Positions 44,355-56,183 of a DNA stretch of 64,000 bases are shown here, piece by piece. Under the pieces are notes generated by a model that did not search any database, was not told the DNA's origin, and worked only from the letters and a program-made list of their open reading frames with translations. Source of the stretch: Mortierella sp. BCC40632 (lineage: Eukaryota; Mortierellomycota; Mortierellomycetes; Mortierellales; Mortierellaceae). Numbering within the stretch: position 1 is the stretch's first letter; each line of letters begins with the position of its first letter. The stretch lies in contig WAEK01000002.1 in assembly GCA_011634665.1 (NCBI GenBank), positions 2,562,501-2,626,500 of the forward strand. The letters run 5' to 3'. Position numbers and translations under genes: made by a program.

Positions 44355-47300
44355 ATGGCTCTCACTCTAAACCATTCTGGCCAGCGTCGCCTCATTTTTA
44401 TCTTCCTCTCTTCGCTCTCTATCTTTACTCTCCTCTCTGCTCTCCTTGGCCCTGTTCAAGGTATAAGCTGCACAATTTATCACCTTGACCAATGGCCATG
44501 TTCTCTGTAGCGCATCCTCGCTGACTCTTGCCTCCCCTGGCCATGCTTTCTCTCTCTCTCTTTCTCTCCGTCGTGCAGCACACTCGACCGCATCACCATC
44601 TCTCGCCTATGCAGAGTCTGTCCTCAGTGTCCGCCATGATATCCTTGAGGACAAACAACCACATTCTCGCAACAAGCGCGATTTTATCGACCTTGCCTCT
44701 TCCTCTTCGACAACACTCACCCAGCCTATCACTCGACATGATACACTAAGGCTTCAGCTCCGGGCTTTCAACACCACCTTCTTTCTCCATCTCGAGCCCA
44801 ATCTCGACCTGCTTCACCCAGAGGCTGATCTGGGTCCTTCACATGCTGAGGACCCATTCACGGCCGATGACCTGATGGCTTTCAAGGGTGTGGTTGTCCA
44901 GGACAGCGAGCACTCGGACCGCAAGTGGAACCGCGCTGCGACCACAACTCTACTAGAGAAGCGGTCGGTCGAGCATCAACTCTACGAGGAAGGAGTACTG
45001 GGCTGGGCACGGATAGTAGTTGAACATGATCCCGAGTACGAGTACGTGTTTGGGTTAGATCCGTTTAGTGGGAATATTCTCAGTGTGTGATGTCTCATCT
45101 TCCTTTATCACTCTCGCACTGGACTGGACTGGACCCCCCCTCTCATTTCCCAAAAATCTGTCTAATCAGAAATCACACAGCCCTACTAACCGCTTCTCAG
45201 GGGTTCGTTGCTGAAGCACATTTGCTCACTCTTTTATCTCTTTCGCTCTTTCCCTCCACACGCACGATAGAAATTCGTTGGTTCTCCGGGGTGCTTTCAT
45301 GGTGGGCGAGGTGACCTATCAGGTCAACACGAGGCAACACTACGAGGCTCAGCGACTGCCCGGAGATGTCGCCTCCCCGCCTCCCCCTCTCCACCCGCTC
45401 TCCCGTCGAGCCAATGCCACGCCTCTTCAGGACTTGATCATCTTTCGTGATTCAGACTTCTACCAACGCTACCCTAGCAACCTTCATCGTCGCGCCTCTA
45501 CCAACAACGACAACAACAGCCATGAAGAGTCATCCTGCGGTACCGACCGGTTGTCTGGACAGAGTCTTTTCAAGAGGAGCAACAGCAATCCTCTCATGAG
45601 CCGTTCAGAGCATGATTATTATTACCCTCCCAATCTGACGACCACGCTCCTTGTTGACGAGCCCAACCTGAGTGGAGGACACTCCTGGTCACGTCTGTTG
45701 CCAGGACGTACATATCGTTCACCCCTAGAGAAACGTCAGATCAGCGTCAAAGTTGCCGGTCCAAATCCCGTTCCTGAAGGGTGCCCAGTCAATCGACTTG
45801 TTCTCTATATGGTAAAACAATCTCTTTCCCCCCATGTCTTTCTTTTTTTTTTTTTTTTTTTTTTTTTGCGCCCAAACACCTTGTACACTTGGCGTTCCTT
45901 ACTGGGCATTGTCTCTTCTGTCCTGGGTTAGGGAGACGGAGAATTGTTTTCGCTTCCCTTCTTACTTTATTCTCTGCAGCCTTATGTTGGACAACAGAGC
46001 CATAGCTAACGCCCGGAAGAATTTCCCTCTCTCCCTCTCCACCTCTCATGGCCCACGTTACGTGCCACTAGGGTGTTGCTGCCGACTGCACCTATGTCAA
46101 GGAATATGGAGGTGTGGCAGCAGCGAGAAAACAAATCTTTACCGACTTCAACATTGTCACAGGCATCTATGAAAGCACCTTCAACGTGGCCCTTGGCCTT
46201 ATTGCCCTCAACATTATGCCCGACGTCTGTCCTACAGCCCCAGCCAAGCCAGAACTCTGGAACCAACCTTGCTCAGATACCTACCGGATCGAAAGCCGAT
46301 TGAGTGACTTCAGTTTTTGGCGCGGTCAGAGCAGCCGAACAGGCGATGGCGCAGGATTGTGGCATTTGATGACCAAATGCAATTCAGGGGCTGTCGTAGG
46401 TATTGCCTGGACCAAAGCCCTTTGTCAAATGAAGATGCGTGAACAAAGGGAAAAGGGCGATGCCTCAATCCAGTACGCGACAGGTGCCGGCGTCTCGTCC
46501 GCGTCCAAGACCGAATGGTTGGTAATTGCACACGAGATTGGTCACGGATTTGGTGCGATGCATGATTGTAATCAACAGTCGTGTCAGTCACCAAGATTGA
46601 TTGGAGATTGCTGTCCCATGTCAACCACCACCTGTGATGCGGGCGCCAAGTATATCATGAACCCATCCGAGTCAACACCGACCAAACTTTTCTCGCCTTG
46701 TAGTATCCGTGTGATCTGTCGATCTGTTGGTGGTCCTGAGGGTCAATGTCTTAAGCCGCCAGGAACACGAACAGTTCAATCCTTGGGAGAGAATATCTGT
46801 GGCAACGGATTGAAAGAAGACGGAGAAGAATGTGATTGTGGTTCACCCGAGGAATGTGCCAAGGACCCTTGCTGCGATGGAAAGACATGCAAACTCAAGA
46901 ATGGTGCCGTCTGCGATGACCTGACTGACGGATGTTGTCAAAACTGCAAGTTCAAGGGTGCAGGAGCCGTTTGTCGACCCGCAGCCTCGGAATGTGATAT
47001 ACAAGAAGTATGTTCAGGAACGAGTGCGGATTGTCCACTGGATGTCAAGGTCGCGGACACGACTTCTTGCAAGGGAACGGGCTCGTATGCGAACGTTACT
47101 GGTCTCCAATGTGCGAATGGAGTCTGTACTTCGAGGGATATTCAATGCAAACAGCAAGACCGACCTGGAATCTCGCGTCAATGTGGAGCATCTAGTAGTT
47201 GCGAACTGACTTGTAATGATCCCAACAATTCTCCAATGAGCTGCACTCAGATTCCAGGGGTGTACTTTATTGACGGCTCGCCTTGTGGTGTCGGTGGCAC

Positions 47301-47742
47301 TTGCAAAGCCGGCCAATGCCAGTACCAGGGGGGGATCAATGCCTTTGTGAACTGGGTCAAGAACAATCTGATGATTGTGATCCCCGTTGCGAGTGTTGTC
47401 GGTCTCTTCTTGCTCTGCTGTATTTGGAGTTGTTGTTGTGCAGGATGTACATCAAGGCGTCGAAGGGTCCAGGAACACTCCAAGCCAGTGCAGACACTTT
47501 CATATGGACAACAATTTCCTGGATATGGAGGATCTGGATCTGGGCATTCACCCCCTCCACCACCTCCTCATCAGCATTACCCTCCAGAGAACTACCCAAT
47601 GCAACCTCTCCCACCGGCTCCTCCACCAACCTATCAGGATCATTATGGAAACTACAACTTTTCCACACCGCACTCTGGTAATGCAGGTCCTTACTCGAGT
47701 CAACAGCAGCCAGGAAACCCAAACCGTGGAGGGTACTTTTAG
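44355..47742 (+). CDS. ADAM-family membrane metalloprotease (reprolysin, M12B)
   Basis: Exons 44355-44460, 44579-45086, 45271-45811 and 46072-47742, in frame, give 941 residues. Residues 1-36 are a signal peptide (RLIFIFLSSLSIFTLLSALLG). The prodomain follows (LQLRAFNTTFFLHLEPNLDL near 90, then SLVLRGAFMVGEVTY near 210). Several dibasic Kex2-type sites occur, the last LEKR before the protease domain. The catalytic domain starts about 360 and has the zinc motif HEIGHGFGAMH (539-549) and a Met-turn (YIMNPSE). A Cys-rich disintegrin domain follows (GEECDCGSPEEC, CCDGKTCKLKNGAVC, ECDIQEVCSGTSADCP), then a Cys-rich part, one membrane span at about 803-825 (MIVIPVASVVGLFLLCCIW) with a Cys cluster, and a Pro/Gln/Tyr-rich cytoplasmic tail. 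All zinc ligands and the catalytic Glu are present, so it should be active at the cell surface or in the secretory route. Its substrate is not evident. The donor of intron 2 (GTGATG) is weaker than the others. Confidence 0.92.
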
Positions 47743-48566
47743 TACTAGTATAACTGGTGTAAAAAAAAAAGCGTGTGTGTTTGGGATGGAGCTTGTCTCT
47801 GCAACAGCCTACTTGGACAAGATGATGCCACAAAAGGCTGGAAACCAAAAAAAAAAAAAAATTCAAGACTCCATCCTAGCGCAATAGAGCTGTGGAAAGT
47901 ACTGTAGACAAAAAAAAAAAAAAAAAAGAGGATGGGAGAGTCTACCCGTTCTTCTTGTATAATAATAGAAAATTACCCTTCATTTACTCAATAGCTCCTC
48001 CTCTCCTCCCCTTCTCCCCTTTTTTTTTTTAAAAAAAAGTAAAAGATTATAATTTAATAATGATTGCCCCCTTCCTCTTCCCCTCCTTCTCACGCGAGTA
48101 AAATATTGACAGAATGGTGAACTATCAAGGATTTGTAAGCACCAAGAGAGGGAAGAATGTCAAGGTTTGAAAGCGCGCTTCTTTTTACTTTGTCTAGAAT
48201 TTTTTTTTTTTTTTTTTTTTTGGTATCTTGGTAGACCATATCTTCAAGTTTCTATTTCTCACGGGCACTTGGCACAATGTACACCAGATAACAGTGTCTC
48301 GCTCTGAATGTATCCCTAATGCAGCTTGCCAAGACTTGTTGCTATGGCAGGGGATGAAAGAAGACCTAGGCGCCCATACACGTTTTTTTTTTTTTTTTTT
48401 TTTAAAAAAAAAAGAATATATTCAAAAGAACCTCTAGAGAGCAAATGCAGTGCGGAACAAATTATATTGTTTTTATTGTAAAATATGGGTAGTATTGCAA
48501 AATAAGAAATGGGCGTTTTTGGTATGGATACATTTAGTTCTTTGTTTTTTGTTTTTTTTTTTTTTC
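47743..48566. other. Convergent intergenic region ADAM / ABCA
   Basis: Two 3' UTRs meet here. A runs near 47761-47770, 47848-47861 and 47910-47927, T runs near 48020-48038, 48199-48220 and 48382-48403, and AT-rich words (TATAATTTAATAAT near 48048). No gene is seen. Confidence 0.5.
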
Positions 48567-51058
48567 TTAATGACGATCTTCAGCCGATCGGATCAAGGAC
48601 AAGAATACTTCCTCGAGTGAGGTTTGAGCAACACCCCATTGCTTGATCTTACCCATCGACTGGGCTTTCTCAAGCATGGCCGTCAACTCGGACATCTTTT
48701 CAATATCCTCCATCGGCACACTAAACACCATCACACCACCCGAATTATCCAATAGGACCGATGCCGGAATGATGGATGTCGTCATCTCGGCCATCTCATG
48801 CTCCAGTTGCTTCAGAGAGGGCCAGTTCTTTTGACCCTTGTTATGGCGCTGCGATGGGTTCAGGTCTCGGTCATCAGGGATATAGTTACCCAGAGCAAGC
48901 TCAATACGGTATCCGTTACCAAACTTGTTCTTGAGACGGGTCGTGTTACCAATCGCCTTGAGATGACCAGAGACCATGATCGCCACCTTGTCACCCAAGG
49001 CATCGGCCTCCTCCATCGAATGGGTTGTCAACAAAATCGAGCGTCCACGCTTGAACTGAGCCAAGAAAGTCCAGACATGACGACGATGGATCGGATCCAT
49101 ACCCGTCGTGGGCTCGTCCAAGATCAACACATCTGGATCACCAATTGTCGAGATAATGGTTGACAAACGACGTTTCATACCGCCCGATAAACGACCAGCC
49201 ATCGTATTACGGTCCTTCCAAAGTTGGACAGCCTCCAATCTTGAACGAATCCAGGTTGGACGCATATTCTCCTTGATCGGCTCCTTCTCGCTCTCACCAT
49301 TTGCAGAGGCCAACAAGGCCGAGGCAGGGAGATCCTTGATACCGGCGTAAAGCTGCATATGTTCCCAGCAAGTCAAGTCATCGAACAAGACATCATGCTG
49401 AGGGCAAACACCCATGGCCCGACGAATATCAGCCATGTCATCACGAATCGATCGATTGAACAAGAAGGCATTACCCGAGGTTGGGTTTGTGACTCCATAA
49501 AGCATTTGCATGGTCGTGGACTTGCCAGCACCGTTCTGACCCAAGAGAGCAAACAATTCGTTGGGTTCCGTCAACAAGTTCAATCGATCCACAGCTACGT
49601 TCTTGACCTTGGCCGCGGCACGACGTTGACGACAACAGCAGCAGCAAAGAGCCGTAAAGAACCGCGTAAAGGCTCCTCCGCCAGGACCGTTATAGACCTT
49701 GGTCAAATTCGAAATTCGGATCGCAACATCTGATTGACAGTGCACGGCACGGTCTCGTTCGGCAATGACGTCCGAATCCTCCACTGCTGGGGGTTGACCC
49801 TCATAAGGGATCACTTTCTTGGCCTCGGCATTCTGATGAGCGCCTAAGTTGGCTTGACCACCTTGAGTCAGAGAACGGAAGGCTCGACCGATGGATCCGA
49901 AAAAGAAGAACACGTTTCGTCCGCGACCATATTCGTTCGGGATAACTTGATCAAGGTACAAGGTCAGGAGAGCCATGATCGCAAACGTGATTGGGTAAAA
50001 TGTCAAGGCGGTCGAAGGTTGTGGGGTAACGGCCTGAACACTCTCATCGAATTGGTAATTGGTCAAGTTGGCAAACTTGAATCCAGCACCGGCAATGTAT
50101 TTATCTGTCTGATAATCGTACCTTCCAAGAGAAACCTGAGAAATCACACTCCAAAGACGAGCAAAATGCAGGAATGGAATAAAGAAGGTCACAATCCAGG
50201 TGGAAACCGTGACAGGAGGAAGGTAGGTACCGTCCGGGAGCACTTTCTGGTTGGTCGTCCTTGGATCATACCAAAATTCGACCCATTGACCTGAATAAAC
50301 TGGGAGTGAGACCAAGACGGCCACGACGACAGCAAAACCAAGGGCCAAGGAAGGGCCTGATCTCTGACAAAACACGGTCAAGAAGAAACCCATCAAGGTC
50401 ATACCATAGGTCAGAAGGACAAACGACAACCAGTGGACAATCCAACTTGTGTTGGTAAAGATGGTCATCTTGAAAGCATAGCCGAGCGCCACCATGATCG
50501 AGCCCTGGACAAGAGCCATGATCCAGGCGACGAGCCACTGAGCGACCCAGTAGGCAGTGGGATGAAGACCCATCATGTACATCGATTCTTTACACTTGGA
50601 TTCCTTCTCACGCGCGATGCGGAGCATAGCCGTGACCATTGTGATACAGGCTGGAAGGGCCATCAGATTCGACAACATAACGTAGACAGAATTGCTGTCA
50701 GTGGTGCTACTACGGGTCTGAATCTTTGGGAATGACATGAGATCGAAATCGAAATCAGCTTGAGCCTTTGCAGGGTCCAAATGGGTCAAGAGGGCTTCAT
50801 CGACGGCTCGGATGAGGTTTGGAAGGGCGACTCCATAGGGGTCATCGGCATAGTTGCGACGGTTACCAGCCTCGGCCGTATACTTGTAACCGGACAGGAC
50901 CGAGGTGTTGGTTGCATAGGTTTGGTTGTAGTAGATTAGGTAGTGCCATCTTGTAGGATCTGTTGGACTAGCAGGTTCTTGCTTATTGAAGGAGACGCCT
51001 ACATGTCATAGATATACATATATTCACCAGTAGTTACATGAGTTGGTTAGTGGGAGGG

Positions 51059-51116
<58 letters not shown>

Positions 51117-52009
51117 AAGTGGACATCACAAAAAGATAAAAAGGCATCCTTACCAAGGTGGATAGTATCTGGGTGACGGAGGGCATAGTCATACAAAAAG
51201 TCTTCTGAGGGTAGTGGGACGATGCCCATGTTGCTGGAGGGGACCTTGTTCATGTTGGACCAAACATTGTCTGACATGCCCAGAGCGATGTTCGTACGAG
51301 CGGTGTTCTTGGTCTGGAGGTACTTCATGATGGCAGTGGTCTCTTCATTCTGGGGGGTATAGGCCAAGGTAATGCATGGATTCGAGTTCCTTGCAGCCTA
51401 AAAACAGAAACGAATCGAAAGTCAAACCAAAGATAAGGTTGCGGAAGAAAACATAAAGTAGACGAATATGTTAGGTGGAAAGGTAAAATGGACATAACTA
51501 ACCCCTTCTATCCCATCTTTTCTTTTTGTGTATGTATGCGGTATGTGTGTGTATGTGTGTATGTGTGTGTGTGTGTGTTGCCAGTATGGATATAGTATGA
51601 CCCATATCCCACTTCCCGGAGAAAAAGGATCGTTTTACAAAGGAGCAGAAAGAACATTTACCTTGCATTGACGAAGGCCGTCCATCTTCCACGTCTTGGC
51701 TCCTTCTCCGCTGATAATCACACCACTTGAGCCATCAATACTCTTTTGGATAGCAAAGACGATGCCCATGACTAGGAGTGGGAGTACAATAGCCTGAACA
51801 ATAGCCAACTTCCAGTATCGGACTAGAAGAATAGCATTGAGACGACAAACCACACCCAGTTGACGGAACCAGCGGCCAATAGGGGTCGAGGATCGTGGAG
51901 AAGAAAAAATGACGGGCGTGGCAGCCTTGGAGGGAGCGCTGACCGCAGGTGGATGGTTGGCGCTTTGCCCTGAGGCGCCACCCCTGTTTGTGAGATGATT
52001 GGCAGACAT
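48567..52009 (-). CDS. Half-size ABCA-type ABC transporter
   Basis: Three exons, 52009-51662, 51397-51154 and 50998-48567, give 1007 residues with one membrane domain and one ATPase domain, half the size of animal ABCA proteins. The first membrane helix is near residue 65-85 (AIVQAIVLPLLVMGIVFAI), a large non-cytoplasmic loop follows to about 300, then six hydrophobic segments (about 305-540). The nucleotide-binding domain has Walker A GQNGAGKST (684-692), the Q-loop region GVCPQHDVLFDDLTCWEH typical of ABCA, signature LSGGMKRRLS (801-810), Walker B LILDEPTTGMD (822-832) and the H-loop His (TTHSM, about 857). Everything needed for ATP hydrolysis is present. ABCA members mostly move lipids; that role is inferred. 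A run of Cys (LCCCCCRQRR, about 648-657) sits between the two halves of the first ATPase strands. It must dimerise to function. The sense-strand intron 2 contains a 53-nt T run. Confidence 0.9.
51059..51111. repeat. A run of 53 (T run in ABCA intron 2)
   Basis: Longest homopolymer of the window. It lies inside intron 2 of the ABCA gene, where in the sense strand it is a T run 60 nt or more before the acceptor. Confidence 0.95.
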
Positions 52010-52282
52010 CTTGTTGTGTGGAGGGGGAGAAGGACCCCAAGATCAAAGACGGGTATTAGTGGCTTGGGGGAGATGAAGCAAGTAGGGTTGTGTTGTTGAG
52101 CTGTGCAAATGTTGAGAGAAGAGATGACCAACTGCCTGAAGGTCGTAGAGTGAACTAAGGCAGGTCAGGGGATAATAGAGTTGGTGATTAGGGAAAAGAA
52201 ATCGACTAGAGCCTCTCGGAGCCGATTTAAGCGAGAATCCGAATGAGAAGGAGAACGAGGCAATGAAGGGGGCAACTGGCGC

Positions 52283-52290
52283 CTTTTATA
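52283..52290 (-). promoter_or_regulatory. TATA box of the ABCA gene
   Basis: TATAAAAG on the - strand about 275 nt before the ATG at 52009, following a GC-poor stretch. Sequence identical to the CPA1 TATA element. Confidence 0.5.
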
Positions 52291-53923
52291 TTCCAGAAAG
52301 AAACAGGTGGACGGAGGCTCTTTGATTGAACTTTTTGCTCTGAACGCACAGAGAAAAGACCCGGGCTGTTGCGTTATTGTTTGAAAGTTCATAACCTTGT
52401 TTTTTGTCGGCCCCGCCCTGGTCCACTCGAGATACTCAAGCATCTAGTGTCCCCTGGCTGTTGCTTCCTGCTTCATGTGTGTAGCCGTGAGATGAATGAT
52501 TGAAAGCACCTTTGGAAAGAGTGTTTAATCCAAAGACCACGTTGGGTCTCTCCTAAGCGTATGTTGTCCTACGTTAGGTGAGGACCGTGTGCAAAACTCG
52601 ACAGCTTTTTTTTTTACGCCCAAGCCCACTTCTTCTCAACGATGAGAAATACAAAGAAAGACCATTTCCTATACTACTCCCATTTTATTTCGTTGTACTC
52701 TCGGCACCTTTCTAGTTCACTCTGGCTACCTACCTCACTCTCGTCATCCACATAGCCCTTTCTTTGGTGACCATCTGGTACTTATCTCGGGTACCGAGAT
52801 TTTGAGTAGTCAACCTTGTTTCGTACAAAATTAGAATTTCGGTGATAATCATCCCTGGGAATCTTGTCGGACACACATGCCGTCGTGAGGAGGCGGGCAG
52901 TAGACAGGTTCTGGGATCACATTTCTCCACCTCTCCTTTTTCTTTTCTTTTTTTTTCTCGCTTCCATTTTTTCAACGTCTCAATCCTCTCATATGCCCAA
53001 TCCTCTTTTCTATTGCTTGGACTCACTAGTGGATCAGACTGCATGTCAAGACTGCATGTCAAGGTGCCTTGGCAAGACTGAGCATCAGTAAGTATCAAAG
53101 TCTTGGCAAAGAGGCGAGAAGCTTGGCATTCTTATTTCTGTGACACTTTTGGCTCCCTCTAGACTCCGCAGGCTTAGATTACTCGAAATCTGGAGGATTT
53201 TTTACTCAGAAGAAAGAGAGGGAGGAAATGAGCCCTCTTCTTCCACACAAACACAGACACACAGGCACACACATGTACACACTCCTTTGGGTGAGATTTA
53301 TTTAAGCTCTTACGCTTGACATCAGATGCAGGGCAACAGCCCAAGATGCCAGTTCAAAAGACAATGGAGGGGATACGAAGCGTGGGCAAAGAACCAAATG
53401 GCGAAGAGTGAGTGGACATATGATATACCCGAATCACGATAGAGCTCAGAAGGTGGTCGAATGAAGAGAGACCACGAAAGAGGAGTAAGGTGCGTTGAGG
53501 CCATGTAGTAGCTTAATGTCTGGCATGCAGATCCATTTTTTCCCGTATGCAAGGACTGAAAAAAAAAACCTGATGCTGGGAAATGTTAAGAAACGGAACA
53601 CACCCCCACACACAAAAAAAAAAAAAAACGGCGCGTCAAGGATCGATCTTTATCCGTCAACCGTGTGATCCTGCTGGTTACATGAAGTGAGAATGAGGAT
53701 ATCCATCTTTTATCTGACAAAGTCTCTTTCCTTTTTTCTTCCCATTTAAACTAGAAGAACAGAGAGGGTCACAGCCCTCTATCAGGATTTATCCCAACTA
53801 GGATCAGAGAGCAGTCGAAACAATTAAAAGAGATATATCATGCAGTTGATTCGCCCTCAAGGGGAAAAAGAAGTACCTTTACCCAGGATTTACCAAGTGT
53901 CGACTCTTTCTTTCTTTCTTTTT

Positions 53924-53954
<31 letters not shown>

Positions 53955-54000
53955 CGTACTATACGCCACTCCGAGTCCAGAATTAAATTGCCGCAAAGTC

Positions 54001-54115
54001 GATAGAAGGAGAAAGGGAAGAGAGAAGAGAAAAGGGAAGAGAGAAGAGAAAAGGGAAGAGAGAAGAGAAAGAGAAAGAGAAAGAGAAAGAGAAAGAGAAA
54101 GAAAAAGAGAAAAGC
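54001..54115. repeat. Purine-rich tandem repeat, unit about 20 nt
   Basis: Roughly three copies of an AAGGGAAGAGAGAAGAGAA-like unit, then (AGAGAA)n hexamers. All purine on the + strand. Confidence 0.8.
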
Positions 54116-54219
54116 ATCAAAGAAACTCTCCTTCGGGTTCATTAGGCGCGTCCCTTAATTGATCCTCCCTCTCCCTTCTTTATCAACAAAAGTCGTCATC
54201 GCTTCTTCCTCCCCCCTCC

Positions 54220-54222
54220 CTC

Positions 54223-54261
<39 letters not shown>

Positions 54262-54274
54262 TTCTTTCTTTTTT

Positions 54275-54342
<68 letters not shown>

Positions 54343-54352
54343 TTTTCTTTTT
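54220..54352. repeat. (TTTC)n tetranucleotide repeat
   Basis: About 130 nt of TTTC units with a few T insertions. Together with the purine-rich tandem 100 nt upstream it forms two opposed purine/pyrimidine mirror-type tracts. Confidence 0.9.
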
Positions 54353-55798
54353 TCTAAAAAGGAGGGAGAAAAAGGAAAAAGGGTGGGTGGGCTGACAGAG
54401 GGACTAATTAATTCTTTCTCTTCATTCTGTCGTTTACCCCTTCTTTTTCATCCGCTGGAGGTAAATTCTGAAGCGACTGGAAGGATGGGGGCGGAGTAGG
54501 GAGAAAACCATTCTATTCTGCGATATCGACCTTGACCCCCCTAAAATAGGCGAGCCTCTCACCGATGACCATGAGAGTGATCTTTTGGATGAAAAAAAAA
54601 TCCGTTGACCTGGCAGAGAATCGAAAGAGACCAGTATATCTTCTGAAAAAGACTCGATGGCTCTGAGAGAAAGAAAAAGAAAAAGAAAGAAAGAAATGGA
54701 AAAAAGATCGACCGGGCGTATAAATATGTATCCGAACGACATGGCTTGTGGGTAGCAGTCAGTCTTGGTCAAAGGAGTGTACGTTAAAAAAGAGCAAACA
54801 AGAGTTCCCCAGGCATGTACATGGCTCCAATGGTTTGCTGGCCCATGTCATGTGCATTGAACCTCTTCCTTCCCTCCTCTTCCCTCCTCCAGTACAAATC
54901 GAACCGTAGACACTCTTCCACAAGTTCAAAGGAGCGGGACCATTGGATGGTGGAGGAAGAACTATCAGAAAGTGGTGTGATGTCTTGTTTGTGGCCCGAT
55001 CTGGTAATGCGAAGGGAGAGGGGAAAAAAAAAATTCTCTTTTTCTCTCTCTTTCCCCTTAGCCCTTGGCTGATCTATGCTGCTGGGAGCATACAAGAACG
55101 AGGACGATTTGAAACCGACTCGACTCGGACCTAAGACAGTTATCAAGAAACAATTGCCGAGAGCCCTCTATGTCGAGGCGGCTGGGAGGGGAACAATTGA
55201 AGTGGATTGCGCTTTTTCTTGGAGGGGTTCTTAACCTTCGAGTCTGGCCAGCCTGTGGGTCAGAGAGACATCCAGTGCACAAAACGTTGACGAAGAGTAT
55301 CGAATTGGATCAGTGCAGGTGCTGGAACCAGAGGAGAAAATGATAGAATGGATTTGAGGCTATAAGTCTGTTACGGACTATGATGAGAGAGGACTGGACG
55401 AGGCAAAGATCGGTCAAATCGAGATTTAGAGAGGCTTTTTATGGCGTCCAACGGACGTGATTCGGGTGCACAGACAGGTCAAGGCAAAGTGGAAAAAGAA
55501 GAAGCAAAGAAAAAAAAATCGAATGATGTCTCGGACTGGCAGCCCAACAGCGCAACTCTCTGGTTGCTCCTGGACCTCATCCCATCCATTGGCATATCCA
55601 ACCTCCCCTTCCTCTACCTCCGTAGGCAACGATTGGCCATAGACGGCCTGAGGTGATTTGGTCGGCCTTTCCTAGCCCTGCGCACCTTTTTTTTTTTTTT
55701 GCTCTACGACTTTTCGGTTCTCTTTCCGAGTTCCCTGGTGGAGAACAACAAGGTGACCGAGGTGGGGTTGTCTTTTCTAACCATGTCTGCGGATCGGA

Positions 55799-55806
55799 TA
55801 TATAAA
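55799..55806 (+). promoter_or_regulatory. Possible TATA box of ERG25
   Basis: TATATAAA followed by G, 385 nt before the ERG25 ATG. The distance is long but fits if the leader contains an intron ending in TTACAG at 56165-56170. Confidence 0.4.
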
Positions 55807-56053
55807 GTCTCTCCATCAACCAACTCATCGAGTCTTTTTTTTTTTTTTTCTGAATCTCATCACTCTCATTCCTCTCATTGACACGACAGTCAACACTTGA
55901 ACGGCGCACAAAGGATAATTACGACAGGACCCGCCTTCATCCAAGACCAACCTTTTTTTATATCCATCTCCTGGACGTTTTGTGCGCCCCCCCCCCCACG
56001 ACTCGGAGAGCAATGTAAGAGAGACTCTCGATCCTCTTTCTTCAATTGCAAGA

Positions 56054-56091
<38 letters not shown>

Positions 56092-56183
56092 TCCTAATCT
56101 AACCCCTTCTCTCTCTCTCTCTATTCCCATTCGATATTCTTTTTCTTTTTCTTCTTTCTCCTTCTTACAGGTTGAATACAACC

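Larger units (their letters stand above)
52010..56183. other. Gene-poor divergent intergenic region
   Basis: About 4.2 kb between ABCA (-) and ERG25 (+). Left 300 bases: ABCA promoter. Middle: A and T runs, a purine-rich tandem at 54001-54115, a TTTC repeat at 54220-54352. A TATAAATA at 54718-54725 has no evident gene downstream. Right: ERG25 promoter, with a TATA box at 55799, a C run near 55986-55997, CT repeat near 56057-56085 and pyrimidine-rich sequence to TTACAG just before the ERG25 start, which looks like the end of a 5' UTR intron. Open frames here are short and lack domains. Confidence 0.45.
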
